NCBI GenBank assembly: GCA_009746045.1
Contig: RPFO01000115.1
Location: 678,474-740,473 of the forward strand
Source: Mesostigma viride
Taxonomy: Eukaryota > Streptophyta > Mesostigmatophyceae > Mesostigmatales > Mesostigmataceae
Length of the DNA stretch: 62,000 bases
Reading direction: 5' to 3'
The notes under the pieces are model-generated. The model had not been told where the DNA came from. It saw only the letters and a program-made list of their open reading frames with translations, and searched no databases. Numbering within the stretch: position 1 is the first letter of the stretch; the number at the start of each line of letters is the position of its first letter. Of the stretch, positions 1 through 14,800 are shown piece after piece. Both the position numbers and the translations under genes were made by a program.

Positions 1-1810
1 GTGTTGTTGCATTTTTACATACGGGTGTATGGTAGGCCTTAAACCCTAAACCCCTACACTCCTAAACCATATTTACCCTTATATGTTGGGTGTGTTGTGT
101 GAATGTTGGGTATGTGTGTTGGGGCGTGTGTGTTGGGTGTGTGTTGGGTGCATTCATGAAGGTGCGGGGGCGTGTAGGGTGTGTGCAAAGTGTCTTGTGT
201 GTTGATGTTGGGTGTGGGGGGGGGAGGTACATGTGTGTTGTGTGTGTGACTTAGTAGGTGTGTTGTGTGTGTGACTTAGGTGTGTGTGTTGTTTGTGTTG
301 GATATGTGTGTGTGTGTGTGTGTGTTGTGTGTGTGTAGGGTGTCTTGTGTGTTGGTTTCTTGTTTTTAGTAGGTGTTGGGTGTGTGTATGTCGGGTGCAA
401 ACATAGTGGTGTGTGTGTGTGTGTTCGGTATGTGTGTTGGGTGTCTTGTGTGTGTGTGTTCGGTATGTGTGTTGAGGCGTGTGTGTGTGCTCTGTGTATG
501 TATGTTGTGTGTGTGTGTGTTGGGGCGTGTGCGTGTGTGTGTTGTGTGCATGTTAATTGTCATGTATTGGTGTTGAGTGTGAGGGGGGGATGGACGTGTG
601 TGTTGTGTGTGACTTAGGTGTGTTATGTGTGTGTTGTGTGTGACTTAAGTGTGTAGTGTGTGTGTTGTGTGTGTTGGATGTGTGGTGTGGGTGTGGGTGT
701 GGGGTGTGGGTGGGTGGGGGGGGCCAAGTGTCTTGTGTGTTGGTATTGGGTTTGTGTGGGGGGTGTACGTGTGTTGTGTGTGACTTAGGTGTGTTTTGTG
801 TGTGTTGTGTGTGATCGACCTAGGTGTGTGTTGCGTGTGTGTGTTGGGTGTACATGTGTTCATAAAGGGTGTGGGTGTGTGTAGGGTGTGTGCAAAGTGT
901 CTTGTGTGTTGGTGTTGGGTGGGGGGGGGGAAAGTACGTGTGTGTTGTGTGTGTGACTTAGGTGTGTTGTGTGTGTGTGTTTGCATGTTATTGTTGGTGT
1001 TGTGGGGGGGGGGATGTACGTGTACGTGTTGTGTGTTGGTGTCTTATTTTTAGGTGTTGGTGTGTGTGTCGTGGGTGCAAACATTGTGTGTGTGTGTGTT
1101 GGGTGTGTGTTGGGTGTCTTGTGTGTTTGGTGTTTTTGGTAGGTGTTGTGTGTGCGTGTTTTCGGTATGTGTGTTGGGTGTCTGTGTGTGTGTGGTATGT
1201 GTTTGGGTGTTGTTGTGTGTGCAGTGTTGGGGCATGTGTGTGTGTGTTGGGGCATGTGTGTGTGTTGTGGCATGTTAATTGTCATGTGTTGGTGTTGTGT
1301 GTGGGGGGGGGGATGTACGTGTGTGTTGTGTGTTACTTAGGTGTGTTATGTGTGTGTTGGGTGTGGGTGTCGTGGGCCGACCGGTGCAAACATTGTGTGT
1401 GTGTGTGTGTTGGGTGTGTGTTGGGTGTCTTGTGTGTTGGTGTCTTGTTTTTAGTAGGTGTTGTGTGTGCGTGTTTTCGGTATGTGTGTTGGGTGTCTTT
1501 TGTGTGTGTGGTGTGTGTTTGGGTGTTGTTGTGTGTGCAGTGTTGGGGCATGTGTGTGTGTGTTGGGGCATGTGTGTGTGTGTGTTGGGGCATGTGTGTC
1601 AGTGTGTGTGTTGTGGCCTGTTAATTGTCATGTGTTGGTGTTGTGTGTGGGGGGCGGGATGTACCTATGTGTTGTGTGTTATAACAACTATACTTAGGTG
1701 TGTTATGTGTGTGTTGCGTGTGTGTGTTGGGTGTGTGTTGCATGGCTGTCTTGTGTGTTGGTGTCTTGTTTTTAGGTGTTGGTGTGTGTCTTGGGTGCAA
1801 ACATAGTGTG
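1..1810. repeat. G/T-rich degenerate minisatellite with telomere-like edge
   Basis: Plus strand is almost entirely G and T (TGTGTGTTGGGTGTG-like) with short G runs. It is not a plain (TG)n tract: anchor words recur in order, such as TTAATTGTCATG at 553, 1275 and 1621 and GTGCAAACA at 395, 1075, 1384 and 1795. The last copies are spaced about 310-410 bp, so a larger repeat unit has decayed here. Positions 41-54 read AAACCCTAAACCCC, two units of plant-type telomere repeat. No gene is supported. Confidence 0.9.
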
Positions 1811-1960
1811 TGTGTGTGTTGGGTGTGTTGTTCGTGTGTGTATGAAAATATAGAAAATTGTTATATTTGACGATAGTCATAGTGTACTACTAAAAACTTG
1901 TACATACATATGCTGGAATGATTTTCTTTTTACTATTTCATTCACTATTGCTTATTTCTT
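1811..1960. other. AT-rich island between G/T-rich and C/A-rich blocks
   Basis: A short A+T-rich, non-repetitive stretch separates the G/T-rich minisatellite from the 40-bp satellite. The plus strand switches from G+T-rich to C+A-rich across it. I see no gene. Confidence 0.7.
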
Positions 1961-4900
1961 CACACATGTACATGCACGCAAGGGGCGGCTGCACATACAC
2001 GTACACACACCGCGCACGCAAGGGGCGGCTGCACACACACGTACATCCACCGCGCACGCAAGGGGCAACTGCACACACACGTACATACACCGCGCACGCA
2101 AGGGGCGAGTGCGCACACACGTACATACACCGCGCACGCAAGGGGCGGCTGCACACACACGTACACACACCATGCACGCAAGGGCCGGCTGCACTCACAT
2201 GTACATACACCATGCACGCAAGGGGCGGCTGCACACACACGTACACACACCATGCACGCAAGGGCCGGCTGCACTCACATGTACATCCACCGCGCACGCA
2301 AGGGCCGGCTGCACACACACGTACATACACCGCGCACGCAAGGGGCAACTGCACACACATGTACATACACCGCGCAACCACGGGGCGGCTGCACACACAC
2401 GTACATACACCGCGCACGCAAGGGGCGGCTGCACACATACGTACCTACACCGCGCACGCAAGGGGCGACTGCACACACATGTACATCCACCGCGCACGCA
2501 AGGGCCGGCTGCACACACACGTACACACACCATGCACGCAAGGGCCGGCTGCACACACACGTACATACACCGCGCACGCAAGGGGCGGCTGCACACACAC
2601 GTACCTACACCGCGCACGCAAGGGGCGGCTGCACACACACGTACACACACCATGCACGCAAGGAGCGACTTCACGCACAGGTACACACACCATGCACGCA
2701 AGGTTCGGCTGCACACACATGTACATCCACCGCGCACGCAAGGGGCGAGTGCAAACACATGTACATACACCGCGCACGCAAGGGGCAACTGCCCACACAT
2801 GTACATCCACCGCGCACGCAAGGGCCGGCTGCACTCACATGTACACACACCGCGCACGCAAGGGCCGGCTGCACACACACGTACATACACCGCGCACGCA
2901 AGGGGCAACTGCACACACACGTACACACCATGCACGCAAGGGGCTGCTGCACACACACTTACACTCACCATGCACGCGAGGGGCGGCTGCACACACACGT
3001 ACACACACCGCGCACGCAAGGGACGGCTGCACACACACGTACATACACCGCGCACGCAAGGGGCGGCTGCACTTACATGTACACACACCACGCACGCAAG
3101 GGGCGGCTGCACACACACGTACATACACCGCGCACGCAAGGACCGGCTCCACTCACATGTACATCCACCGCGCAACCACGGGGCGGCTGCACACACACGT
3201 ACATACACCGCCCACGCAAGGGGCTGCTGCACACACACTTACACACAAAATGCACGCTTGGGGCGACGGCACTCACATGTACATACACCGCTCACGAAAG
3301 GGGTGGCTGCACACACACGTACATCCACCGCGCACGCAAGGGGCGGCTGCACACACACATACATACATGCACCATGCACGCAAGGGGCGAGTGCACACAC
3401 ATGTACATACACCGCGCACGCTTGGGGCGGCTGCACACACACGTACCTACACCGCGCACGCAAGGGGCGGCTGCACACACACTTACACACAAAATGCACG
3501 CTTGGGGCGACGGCACTCACATGTACACACACCGCGCACGCAAGGGGCTGCTGCACACACACGTACACACACCATGCACGCAATTGCCGGCATGCACACA
3601 CACGTACATCCACCGCGCACGCAAGGGGCAACTGCACACACATGTACACACACCGCGCACGCTTGGGGCGGCTGCACACACACGTACCTACACCGCGCAC
3701 GCAAGGGGCGGCTGCACACACATGTACACACACCGCGCACGCAAGGGGCGGCTGCACACACACGTACACACACCATGCACGCAATTGCCGGCATGCACAC
3801 ACACGTACATCCACCGCGCACGCAAGGGGCAACTGCACACACACGTACACACACCGCGCACGCTTGGGGCAGCTGCACTCACATGTACACACACCGCGCA
3901 CGCTTGGGGCGGCTGCACACACACGTACCTACACCGCGCACGCAAGGGGCGGCTGCACACACACGTACATACACCGCGCACGCAAGGGGCGGCTGCACAC
4001 ATACGTACACACACCGCGCACGCAAGGGGCGGCTGCACACACACGTACATACACCATGCACGCAAGGGGCTGCACACACACTTACACACACCATGCACGC
4101 AAGGGCCGGCATGCACACACACTGGCATACACCGCGCACGCAAGGGGCGGCTGCACACACACGTACATACACCGCGCACGCAAGGGGCGAGTGCACACAC
4201 ACGTACACACACCGCGCACGAAAGGGGCGGCTGCACACACACGTACACACACCATGCATGCAATTGCCGGCATGCACACACACGTACATCCACTGCGCAC
4301 GCAAGGGGCAACTGCACACACATGTACACACGCTCGGGGCGGCTGCACACACACTTACACACACCATGCACGCAAGGGCCGGCATGCACACACACTGGCA
4401 TACACCGCGCACGCAAGGGGCGGCTGCACCCACATGTACATACACCATGCACGCAAGGACAAGGATTCACACACACGTACACACACCGCGCACGCAAGGG
4501 GCGGCTGCACACAAACGTACACACACCATGCACGCAATTGCCGGCATGCACACACACGTACATCCACCGCGCACGCAAGGGGCAACTGCACACACATGTA
4601 CACACGCTTGGGGCGGCTCCACTCACATGTACATCCACCGCGCAACCACGGGGCGGCTGCACACACACGTACATACACCGCGCACGCAAGGGGCTGCTGC
4701 ACACACACTTACACACAAAATGCACGCTTGGGGCGACGGCACTCACATGTACATACACCGCGCACGAAAGGGGTGGCTGCACACACACGTACATCCACCG
4801 CGCACGCAAGGGGCGGCTGCACACACACATACATACACCATGCACGCAAGGGGCGAGTGCAAAAACATGTACATACGCCGCGCACGCAAGGGGCAACTGC

Positions 4901-7900
4901 CCACACATGGACATACACCATGCACGCAAGGGGCGGCTGCACACACATGTACATCCACCGCGCACGCAAGGGGCGAGTGCACACACACGTACACACACCG
5001 CGCACGCAAGGGGCGGCTGCACACACACGTACACACACCATGCACGCAATTGCCGGCATGCACACACACGTACATCCACCGCGCACGCAAGGGGCAACTG
5101 CACACACATGTACACACACCGCGCACGCTTGGGGCAGCTGCACTCACACGTACACACACCGCGCACGCAAGGGACGGCTGCACACACACGTACATACACC
5201 GCGCACGCAAGGGGCGGCTGCACTTACATGTACACACACCACGCACGCAAGGGGCGGCTGCACACACACGTACATACACCGCGCACGCAAGGACCGGCTC
5301 CACTCACATGTACATCCACCGCGCAACCACGGGGCGGCTGCACACACACGTACATACACCGCGCACGCAAGGGGCTGCTGCACACACACTTACACACAAA
5401 ATGCACGCTTGGGGCGACGGCACTCACATGTACATACACCGCGCACGAAAGGGGTGGCTGCACACACACGTACATCCACCGCGCACGCAAGGGGCGGCTG
5501 CACACACACATACATACACCGCGCACGCTTGGGGCGGCTGCACACACACGTACCTACACCGCGCACGCAAGGGGCGGCTGCACACACACGTACATACACC
5601 GCGCACGCAAGGGGCGAGTGCACACACACGTACACACACCGCGCACGCAAGGGGCGGCTGCACACACACGTACACACACCATGCACGCAATTGCCGGCAT
5701 GCACACACCCGTACATCCACCGCGCACGCAAGGGGCAACTGCACACACATGTACACACACCGCGCACGCTTGGGGCAGCTGCACTCACATGTACACACAC
5801 CGCGCACGCTTGGGGCGGCTGCACACACACGTACACACACCGCGCACGCTTGGGGCGGCTGCACACACACGTACCTACACCGCGCACGCAAGGGGCGGCT
5901 GCACACACACTTACACACAAAATGCACGCTTGGGGCGACGGCACTCACATGTACACACACCGCGCACGCAAGGGGCGGCTGCACACACACGTACACACAC
6001 CATGCACGCAATTGCCGGCATGCACACACACGTACATCCACCGCGCACGCAAGGGGCAACTGCACACACATGTACACACACCGCGCACGCTTGGGGCAGC
6101 TGCACTCACATGTACACACACCGCGCACGCTTGGGGCGGCTGCACACACACGTACATACACCGCGCACGCAAGGGGCGGCTGCACACATACGTACCTACA
6201 CCGCGCACGCAAGGGGCGGCTGCACACACACGTACATACACCGCGCACGCAAGGACCGGCTCCACTCACATGTACATCCACCGCGCAACCACGGGGCGGC
6301 TGCACACACACGTACATACACCGCGCACGCAAGGGGCTGCTGCACACACACTTACACACAAAATGCACGCTTGGGGCGACGGCACTCACATGTACATACA
6401 CCGCGCACGAAAGGGGTGGCTGCACACACACGTACACACACCATGCACGCAAGGAGCGACTTCACGCACAGGTACACACACCATGCACGCAAGGTTCGGC
6501 TGCACACACATGTACATCCACCGCGCACGCAAGGGGCGGCTGCACACACATGTACATACACCATGCACGCAAGGGGCGGCTGCACACACCTGTACACACA
6601 CCGCGCACGCAAGGGGCGAGTGCACACACACGTACACACACCGCGCACGCAAGGGGCGGCTGCACACACACGTACACACACCATGCACGCAATTGCCGGC
6701 ATGCACACACACGTACATCCACCGCGCACGCAAGGGGCAACTGCACACACATGTACACACACCGCGCACGCTTGGGGCAGCTGCACTCACATGTACACAC
6801 ACCGCGCACGCTTGGGGCGGCTGCACACACACGTACATACACCGCGCACGCTTGGGGCGGCTGCACACACACGTACCTACACCGCGCACGCAAGGGGCGG
6901 CTGCACACACACTTACACACAAAATGCACGCTTGGGGCGACGGCACTCACATGTACACACACCGCGCACGCAAGGGGCGGCTGCACACACACGTACACAC
7001 ACCATGCACGCAATTGCCGGCATGCACACACACGTACATCCACCGCGCACGCAAGGGGCAACTGCACACACATGTACACACACCGCGCACGCTTGGGGCA
7101 GCTGCACTCACATGTACACACACCGCGCACGCTTGGAGCGGCTGCACACACACGTACATACACCGCGCACGCAAGGGGCGGCTGCACACATACGTACCTA
7201 CACCGCGCACGCAAGGGGCGGCTGCACACACACGTACATACACCGCGCACGCAAGGACCGGCTCCACTCACATGTACATCCACCGCGCAACCACGGGGCG
7301 GCTGCACACACACGTACATACACCGCGCACGCAAGGGGCTGCTGCACACACACTTACACACAAAATGCACGCTTGGGGCGACGGCACTCACATGTACATA
7401 CACCGCGCACGAAAGGGGTGGCTGCACACACACGTACATCCACCGCGCACGCAAGGGGCGGCTGCACACACACATACATACACCATGCACGCAAGGGGCG
7501 AGTGCAAAAACATGTACATACGCCGCGCACGCAAGGGGCAACTGCACACACATGTACATACACCGCGCACGCAAGGGGCAACTGCACACACATGTACACA
7601 CACCGCGCACGCAAGGGGCAACTGCACACACACGTACACACACCGCGCACGCTTGGGGCGGCTGCACACACACGTAAATACACCGCGCACGCAAGGGGCG
7701 GCTGCACACACACGTACATCCACCGCGCACGCAAGGGGCTGCTGCACACACACTTACACACAAAATGCACGCTTGGGGCGACGGCACTCACATGTACATA
7801 CACCGCGCACGAAAGGGGTGGCTGCACACACACGTACACACACCATGCACGCAAGGAGCGACTTCACGCACAGGTACACACACCATGCACGCAAGGTTCG

Positions 7901-9666
7901 GCTGCACACACATGTACATCCACCGCGCACGCAAGGGGCGGCTGCACACACATGTACATACACCATGCACGCAAGGGGCGGCTGCACACACCTGTACACA
8001 CACCGCGCACGCAAGGGGCGAGTGCACACACACGTACACACACCGCGCACGCAAGGGGCGGCTGCACACACACGTACACACACCATGCACGCAATTGCCG
8101 GCATGCACACACACGTACATCCACCGCGCACGCAAGGGGCAACTGCACACACATGTACACACACCGCGCACGCTTGGGGCAGCTGCACTCACATGTACAC
8201 ACACCGCGCACGCTTGGGGCGGCTGCACACACACGTACATACACCGCGCACGCAAGGGACGGCTGCACACACACGTACATACACCGCGCACGCAAGGGGC
8301 AACTGCCCGCACATGTACATCCACCGCGCACGCAATTAAGGGACGGCTGCACACACACGTACATACACCGCGCACGCAAGGGGCAACGGCACTCACATGG
8401 ACATACACCATGCACGCAAGGGGCGGCTGCACACACACGTACACACACCGCGCACGCAAGGGGCGGCTGCACACACACGTACACACACCATGCACGCAAT
8501 TGCCGGCTGCACACACACGTACACACACCGCGCACGCAAGGGGCAACTGCACACACATGTACACACACCGCGCACGCTTGGGGCGGCTGCACACACACGT
8601 ACCTACACCGCGCACGCAAGGGGCGGCTGCACACACACGTACATACACCGCGCACGCAAGGGGCAACTGCACACACATGTACATACACCGCGCACGCAAG
8701 GGGCAACTGCACACACATGTACACACACCGCGCACGCAAGGGGCAACTGCACACACACGTACACACACCGCGCACGCTTGGGGCGGCTGCACACACACGT
8801 AAATACACCGCGCACGCAAGGGGCGGCTGCACACACACGTACCTACACCGCGCACGCAAGGGGCGGCTGCACACATACGTATACCTACACCGCGCACGCA
8901 AGGGGCAACTGCACACACACGTACACACACCGCGCACGCTTGGGGCGGCTGCACACACACGTAAATACACCGCGCACGCAAGGGGTGGCTGCACACACAC
9001 GTACATCCACCGCGCACGCAAGGGGCGGCTGCACACACACGTACATACACCGCGCACGCTTGGGGCGGCTGCACACACACGTACCTACACCGCGCACGCA
9101 AGGGGCGGCTGCACACATACGTATACCTACACCGCGCACGCAAGGGGCGACTGCACACACATGTACATCCACCGCGCACGCAAGGGCCGGCTGCACACAC
9201 ACGTACACACACCATGCACGCAAGGGCCGGCTGCACACACACGTACATACACCGCGCACGCTTGGGGCGGCTGCACACACACGTACACACACCGCGCACG
9301 CAAGGGGCAGCTGCACACACACGTACATACACCATGCACGCAAGGGGCTGCACACACACTTACACACACCTTGCACGCAAGGGCCGGCATGCACACACAC
9401 TGGCATACACCGCGCACGCAAGGGGCGGCTGCACACACGTACATACACCGCGCACGCAAGGGGCGAGTGCACACACACGTACACACACCGCGCACGCAAG
9501 GGGCGGCTGCACACACACGTACACACACCATGCACGCAATTGCCGGCATGCACACGCACGTACATCCACTGCGCACGCAAGGGGCAACTGCACACACATG
9601 TACACACGCTTGGGGCGGCTGCACTCACATGTACACACACCGCGCACGCAAGGGCCGGCTGCACAC
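1961..9666. repeat. 40-bp satellite array, left part (about 192 units)
   Basis: Head-to-tail 40-bp units. A typical unit contains AAGGGGCGGCTGC, then CACACACACGTACAT, then ACACCGCGCACGC. Variants recur in fixed company: AAGGGCCGG, AAGGGGCAACTGC, AAGGGGCGAGTGC, AATTGCCGGCATGC, CTTGGGGCGACGG and AACCACGGGGCGG. One multi-unit haplotype (AAGGACCGGCTCC, AACCACGG, GGGCTGCTGC, ACAAAATGCACGC) recurs near 3139, 5290, 6250 and 7252, giving higher-order periods near 960-1000 bp. The unit has no stop codon in any frame and 40 is not a multiple of 3, so all frames stay open for kilobases. That is not evidence of coding. Confidence 0.97.
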
Positions 9667-10307
9667 TGTCAGGGGTGAAGTTCACCCTGTGTGCCCAACT
9701 GCCTGCCGTTAATATATTTCATATAGGCCATCCATTGTAAACGGAGGTATTAGGGTTGCGTCCCTAATAATCGCACCCGCCTGCCGTATTTGTGGCCATA
9801 ATTAATATCGGCAAAGTATTATGCAGTGTTGGGACAGTGAGCACGTGTCATGTTACGGCTCATGATTTGGTCACGGAGTGACTAAGATATTAGTGCCGAA
9901 GCTACGAGAACCGGCACATTATATCAAGACTTGTACGTTCAGGGTCCTACGACCTATAGCTAGCGTACTATTCAGTCGTACTACTCGACTAGAGAGTGTT
10001 AACGGAATCTGGCTTGCGTAACGCATTCTCAGCACATTTCAGATAAGCTACGCAATCTTTGTGCCAGCCTGTCGAGCACTCACACTTTGTGCACCTTTGT
10101 GCATAAGAGGAAGACGCAACCTACGTTGCACTTACCTAAGGTCTGAGCCATGAGGTATGGCTGACGCTTATGGTCCCCACCCGGGAGCCACATCATGGTT
10201 TTGGTGGACAAACGGTGGTAGTCCGGGATTTAATATGCAATGATAATAAAGCGTAATCTTTAATTGTCACTATCGTTTTCGACCTACAAGTCTCAATATT
10301 TCTGACA
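9667..10307 (+). repeat. 5' LTR
   Basis: 641 bp, starts TGTCAGGGG and ends TTCTGACA. It contains TATA-like TTAATATATTTCATATAGG near 9709 and AATAAA at 10245, consistent with an LTR promoter and polyadenylation signal. Confidence 0.93.
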
Positions 10308-11170
10308 CAAAACCATTACAGAAAAACCTTAGGGTTAAGATGAAGAACGTGACATGCTACGAATTAGCGAGATACGCAAGTAACGTCATGGAATATTACC
10401 CGGAAGTTCGCGGCATTGTTGTTGGCAAGCCGCACACTCGGCCTGGAAGAGGCCAGTCGGCCGCGGCCTACAGAGCCGCTGGGCCATATATTTCCTGATT
10501 CCAGCAAAAGCACCAGATTTCGTGAGTGCAGCTGCGGCAGACATGCCGATTGAAGGCTGGCGCTACAGAAGATCCAAGTTCAATCCATGCCAGGAGCGAA
10601 CGTGAGCCGAAAACGAGCTTTGTGGTTATCTATTTTTGGGTGCGGTTGGAAGGCGCTGTTTCGCTCGAGTTTTAAGTGCTCGATCTTTATGCGAATTGAG
10701 CCGGCGGCATCGGGGATCCCGGAGCCGAGAAGCCAGCGCTGTCTATGGAAATGAAGAGGTCGGAATTTTTTGATTCCGATGCCCTTTTTGGTTATTGCTT
10801 ATCCTTTTGAAAGCATGGGGGGGGGCGCATTGTGCCCCGCGTTGGCATGCTTGTGCATGTCTTAATTCTCCTTTATGTTCATGCCCAATGGGTACATTGG
10901 TTCATCGTGATCAAGCTTCCTGGGTAAGGGGAATGTGCTGGTTATTATACCTAGAAAGTCCTACCAACTACCCAACAAGGGGGGCATTTTGATACCATTG
11001 GATTTACCAGAGCGTGTACCGGCTTAAGTTGAACAAGGGGTGTGTGAGAGCCAGTTTATACCTGGCTGCCCCACCCAGCTTTTTAGGCTCTTGCCTGAAT
11101 TGAGCGGGGAGAAACTGTTGGCCCTATTGTACCTGCATAGTGTCTTCACTTTAGGCATTGTGCAAGGGGG

Positions 11171-11811
11171 TGTCAGGGGTGAAGTTCACCCTGTGTGCCC
11201 AACTGCCTGCCGTTAATATATTTCATATAGGCCATCCATTGTAAACGGAGGTATTAGGGTTGCGTCCCTAATAATCGCACCCGCCTGCCGTATTTGTGGC
11301 CATAATTAATATCGGCAAAGTATTATGCAGTGTTGGGACAGTGAGCACGTGTCATGTTACGGCTCATGATTTGGTCACGGAGTGACTAAGATATTAGTGC
11401 CGAAGCTACGAGAACCGGCACATTATATCAAGACTTGTACGTTCAGGGTCCTACGACCTATAGCTAGCGTACTATTCAGTCGTACTACTCGACTAGAGAG
11501 TGTTAACGGAATCTGGCTTGCGTAACGCATTCTCAGCACATTTCAGATAAGCTACGCAATCTTTGTGCCAGCCTGTCGAGCACTCACACTTTGTGCACCT
11601 TTGTGCATAAGAGGAAGACGCAACCTACGTTGCACTTACCTAAGGTCTGAGCCATGAGGTATGGCTGACGCTTATGGTCCCCACCCGGGAGCCACATCAT
11701 GGTTTTGGTGGACAAACGGTGGTAGTCCGGGATTTAATATGCAATGATAATAAAGCGTAATCTTTAATTGTCACTATCGTTTTCGACCTACAAGTCTCAA
11801 TATTTCTGACA
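11171..11811 (+). repeat. 3' LTR
   Basis: Same length and, by eye, same sequence as 9667-10307. It is followed directly by the CACAC target duplication and resumption of the satellite. Confidence 0.93.
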
Positions 11812-14800
11812 CACACACACGTACATCCACCGCGCACGCAAGGGGCAACTGCACACACACGTACACACACCATGCACGCAAGGGCCGGCTGCACTCACAT
11901 GTACACACACCATGCACGCAAGGGCCGGCTGCACACACACTTACACACACAATGCACGCTTGGGGCAACGGCACTCACATGTACATACACCATGCACGCA
12001 AGGGGCGGCTGCACACACACGTACACACACCATGCACGCAAGGAGCGGCTTCACGCACAGGTACACTCACCATGCACGCAAGGGGCGGCTGCACACACAC
12101 GTACACACACCGCGCACGCAATTAAGGGACGGCTGCACACACACGTACATACACCGCGCACGCAAGGGGCAACAGCACTCACATGTACATACACCATGCA
12201 CGCAAGGGGCGGCTGCACACACACGTACACACACCATGCACGCAAGGAGCGACTTCACGCACAGGTACACACACCATGCACGCAAGGTTCGGCTGCACAC
12301 ACATGTACATCCACCGCGCACGCAAGGGGCGAGTGCAAACACATGTACATACACCATGCACGCAAGGGGCGGCTGCACACACATGTACATCCACCGCGCA
12401 CGCAAGGGGCGAGTGCACACACACGTACACACACCGCGCACGCAAGGGGCGGCTGCACACACACGTACACACACCATGCACGCAATTGCCGGCATGCACA
12501 CACACGTACATCCACCGCGCACGCAAGGGGCAACTGCACACACATGTACACACACCGCGCACGCTTGGGGCAGCTGCACTCACATGTACACACACCGCGC
12601 ACGCAAGGGCCGGCTGCACACACACGTACACACACCATGCACGCAATTGCCGGCATGCACACACACGTACACACACCGCGCACGCAAGGGGCGGCTGCAC
12701 ACACACGTACACACACCATGCACGCAATTGCCGGCATGCACACACACGTACGTCCACCGCGCACGCAAGGGGCAACTGCACACACATGTACACACACCGC
12801 GCACGCTTGGGGCAGCTGCACACACACGTACATACACCGCGCACGCAAGGGGCGGCTGCACACACACGTACACACACCGCGCACGCAAGGGGCGGCTGCA
12901 CACACACGTACATACACCGCGCACGCAAGGGGCAACTGCACACACATGTACATACACCGCGCACGCAAGGGGCAACTGCACACACATGTACCTACACCGC
13001 GCACGCAAGGGGCAACTGCACACACACGTACCTACACCGCGCACGCTTGGGGCGGCTGCACACACACGTACCTACACCGCGCACGCAAGGGGCGGCTGCA
13101 CACACACGTACACACACCATGCACGCAAGGGCCGGCTGCACACACACGTACATCCACCGCGCACGCAAGGGGCAACTGCACACACACGTACATCCACCGC
13201 GCACGCAAGGGGCGGCTGCACACACACGTACACACACCGCGCACGCAAGGGGCAACTGCACACACATGTACACACACCGCGCACGCTTGGGGCGGCTGCA
13301 CACACACGTACCTACACCGCGCACGCAAGGGGCGGCTGCACACACACGTACATACACCGCGCACGCAAGGGGCAACTGCACACACATGTACATACACCGC
13401 GCACGCAAGGGGCAACTGCACACACATGTACCTACACCGCGCACGCAAGGGGCAACTGCACACACACGTACCTACACCGCGCACGCTTGGGGCGGCTGCA
13501 CACACACGTACCTACACCGCGCACGCAAGGGGCGGCTGCACACACACGTACACACACCATGCACGCAAGGGCCGGCTGCACACACACGTACATCCCCGCG
13601 CACGCTTGGGGCGGCTGCACACACACGTACCTACACCGCGCACGCAAGGGGCGGCTGCACACACACGTACATCCACCGCGCACGCAAGGGGCAACTGCAC
13701 ACACATGTACACACACCGCGCACGCTTGGGGCAGCTGCACTCACATGTACACACACCGCGCACGCAAGGGGCGGCTGCACACACACGTACATCCACCGCG
13801 CACGCAAGGGGCAACTGCACACACACGTACATCCACCGCGCACGCAAGGGGCGGCTGCACACACACGTACACACACCGCGCACGCAAGGGGCGACTGCAC
13901 ACACATGTACATCCACCGCGCACGCAAGGGCCGGCTGCACACACACGTACACACACCATGCACGCAAGGGCCGGCTGCACACACACGTACATCCACCGCG
14001 CACGCAAGGGCCGGCTGCACACACACGTACATACACCGCGCACGCAAGGGGCAACTGCACACACATGTACACACACCGCGCACGCAAGGGGCAACTGCAC
14101 ACACACGTACACACACCGCGCACGCTTGGGGCGGCTGCACACACACGTACATCCACCGCGCACGCAAGGGGCAACTGCACACACATGTACACACACCGCG
14201 CACGCTTGGGGCAGCTGCACTCACATGTACACACACCGCGCACGCAAGGGGCGGCTGCACACACACGTACATCCACCGCGCACGCAAGGGGCAACTGCAC
14301 ACACACGTACATCCACCGCGCACGCAAGGGGCGGCTGCACACACACGTACACACACCGCGCACGCAAGGGGCAACTGCACACACATGTACACACACCGCG
14401 CACGCTTGGGGCGGCTGCACACACACGTACCTACACCGCGCACGCAAGGGGCGGCTGCACACACACGTACATACACCGCGCACGCAAGGGGCAACTGCAC
14501 ACACATGTACATACACCGCGCACGCAAGGGGCAACTGCACACACATGTACACACACCGCGCACGCAAGGGGCAACTGCACACACACGTACACACACCGCG
14601 CACGCTTGGGGCGGCTGCACACACACGTAAATACACCGCGCACGCAAGGGGCGGCTGCACACACACGTACATCCACCGCGCACGCAAGGGGCAACTGCAC
14701 ACACATGTACACACACCGCGCACGCTTGGGGCAGCTGCACTCACATGTACACACACCGCGCACGCAAGGGCCGGCTGCACACACACGAAAAACCACCGCG

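Larger units (their letters stand above)
9667..11811 (+). mobile_element. Non-autonomous LTR retrotransposon (TRIM/LARD-like) inserted in the satellite
   Basis: Two 641-bp direct repeats (9667-10307 and 11171-11811) begin TGTCAG and end CTGACA, the TG...CA ends of LTRs. By eye they are identical. The flanks are CACAC on both sides (9662-9666 and 11812-11816). Removing the element plus one CACAC restores a perfect satellite unit, which proves the insertion and its 5-bp target duplication. The 863-bp interior (10308-11170) has no gag or pol, only trivial frames, so the element would need enzymes from elsewhere. A short purine tract (AAGGGGG) abuts the right LTR as a possible polypurine tract. 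I could not recognise a tRNA primer-binding site after the left LTR. Strand is assigned from the polypurine position and is tentative. Confidence 0.95.

Noticed and set aside
41-54. True telomere end
   Set aside because: Only two CCCTAAA units followed by unrelated G/T-rich sequence; kept only as telomere-like.
1918-9712. Open frames of up to about 2,500 codons rich in Thr, His, Ala and Arg (HTHVHTPRTQGA-like), in all six frames
   Set aside because: They follow from a stop-free 40-bp unit whose length is not a multiple of 3. All frames give the same 40-residue cycle, with no start context, domain or codon bias.
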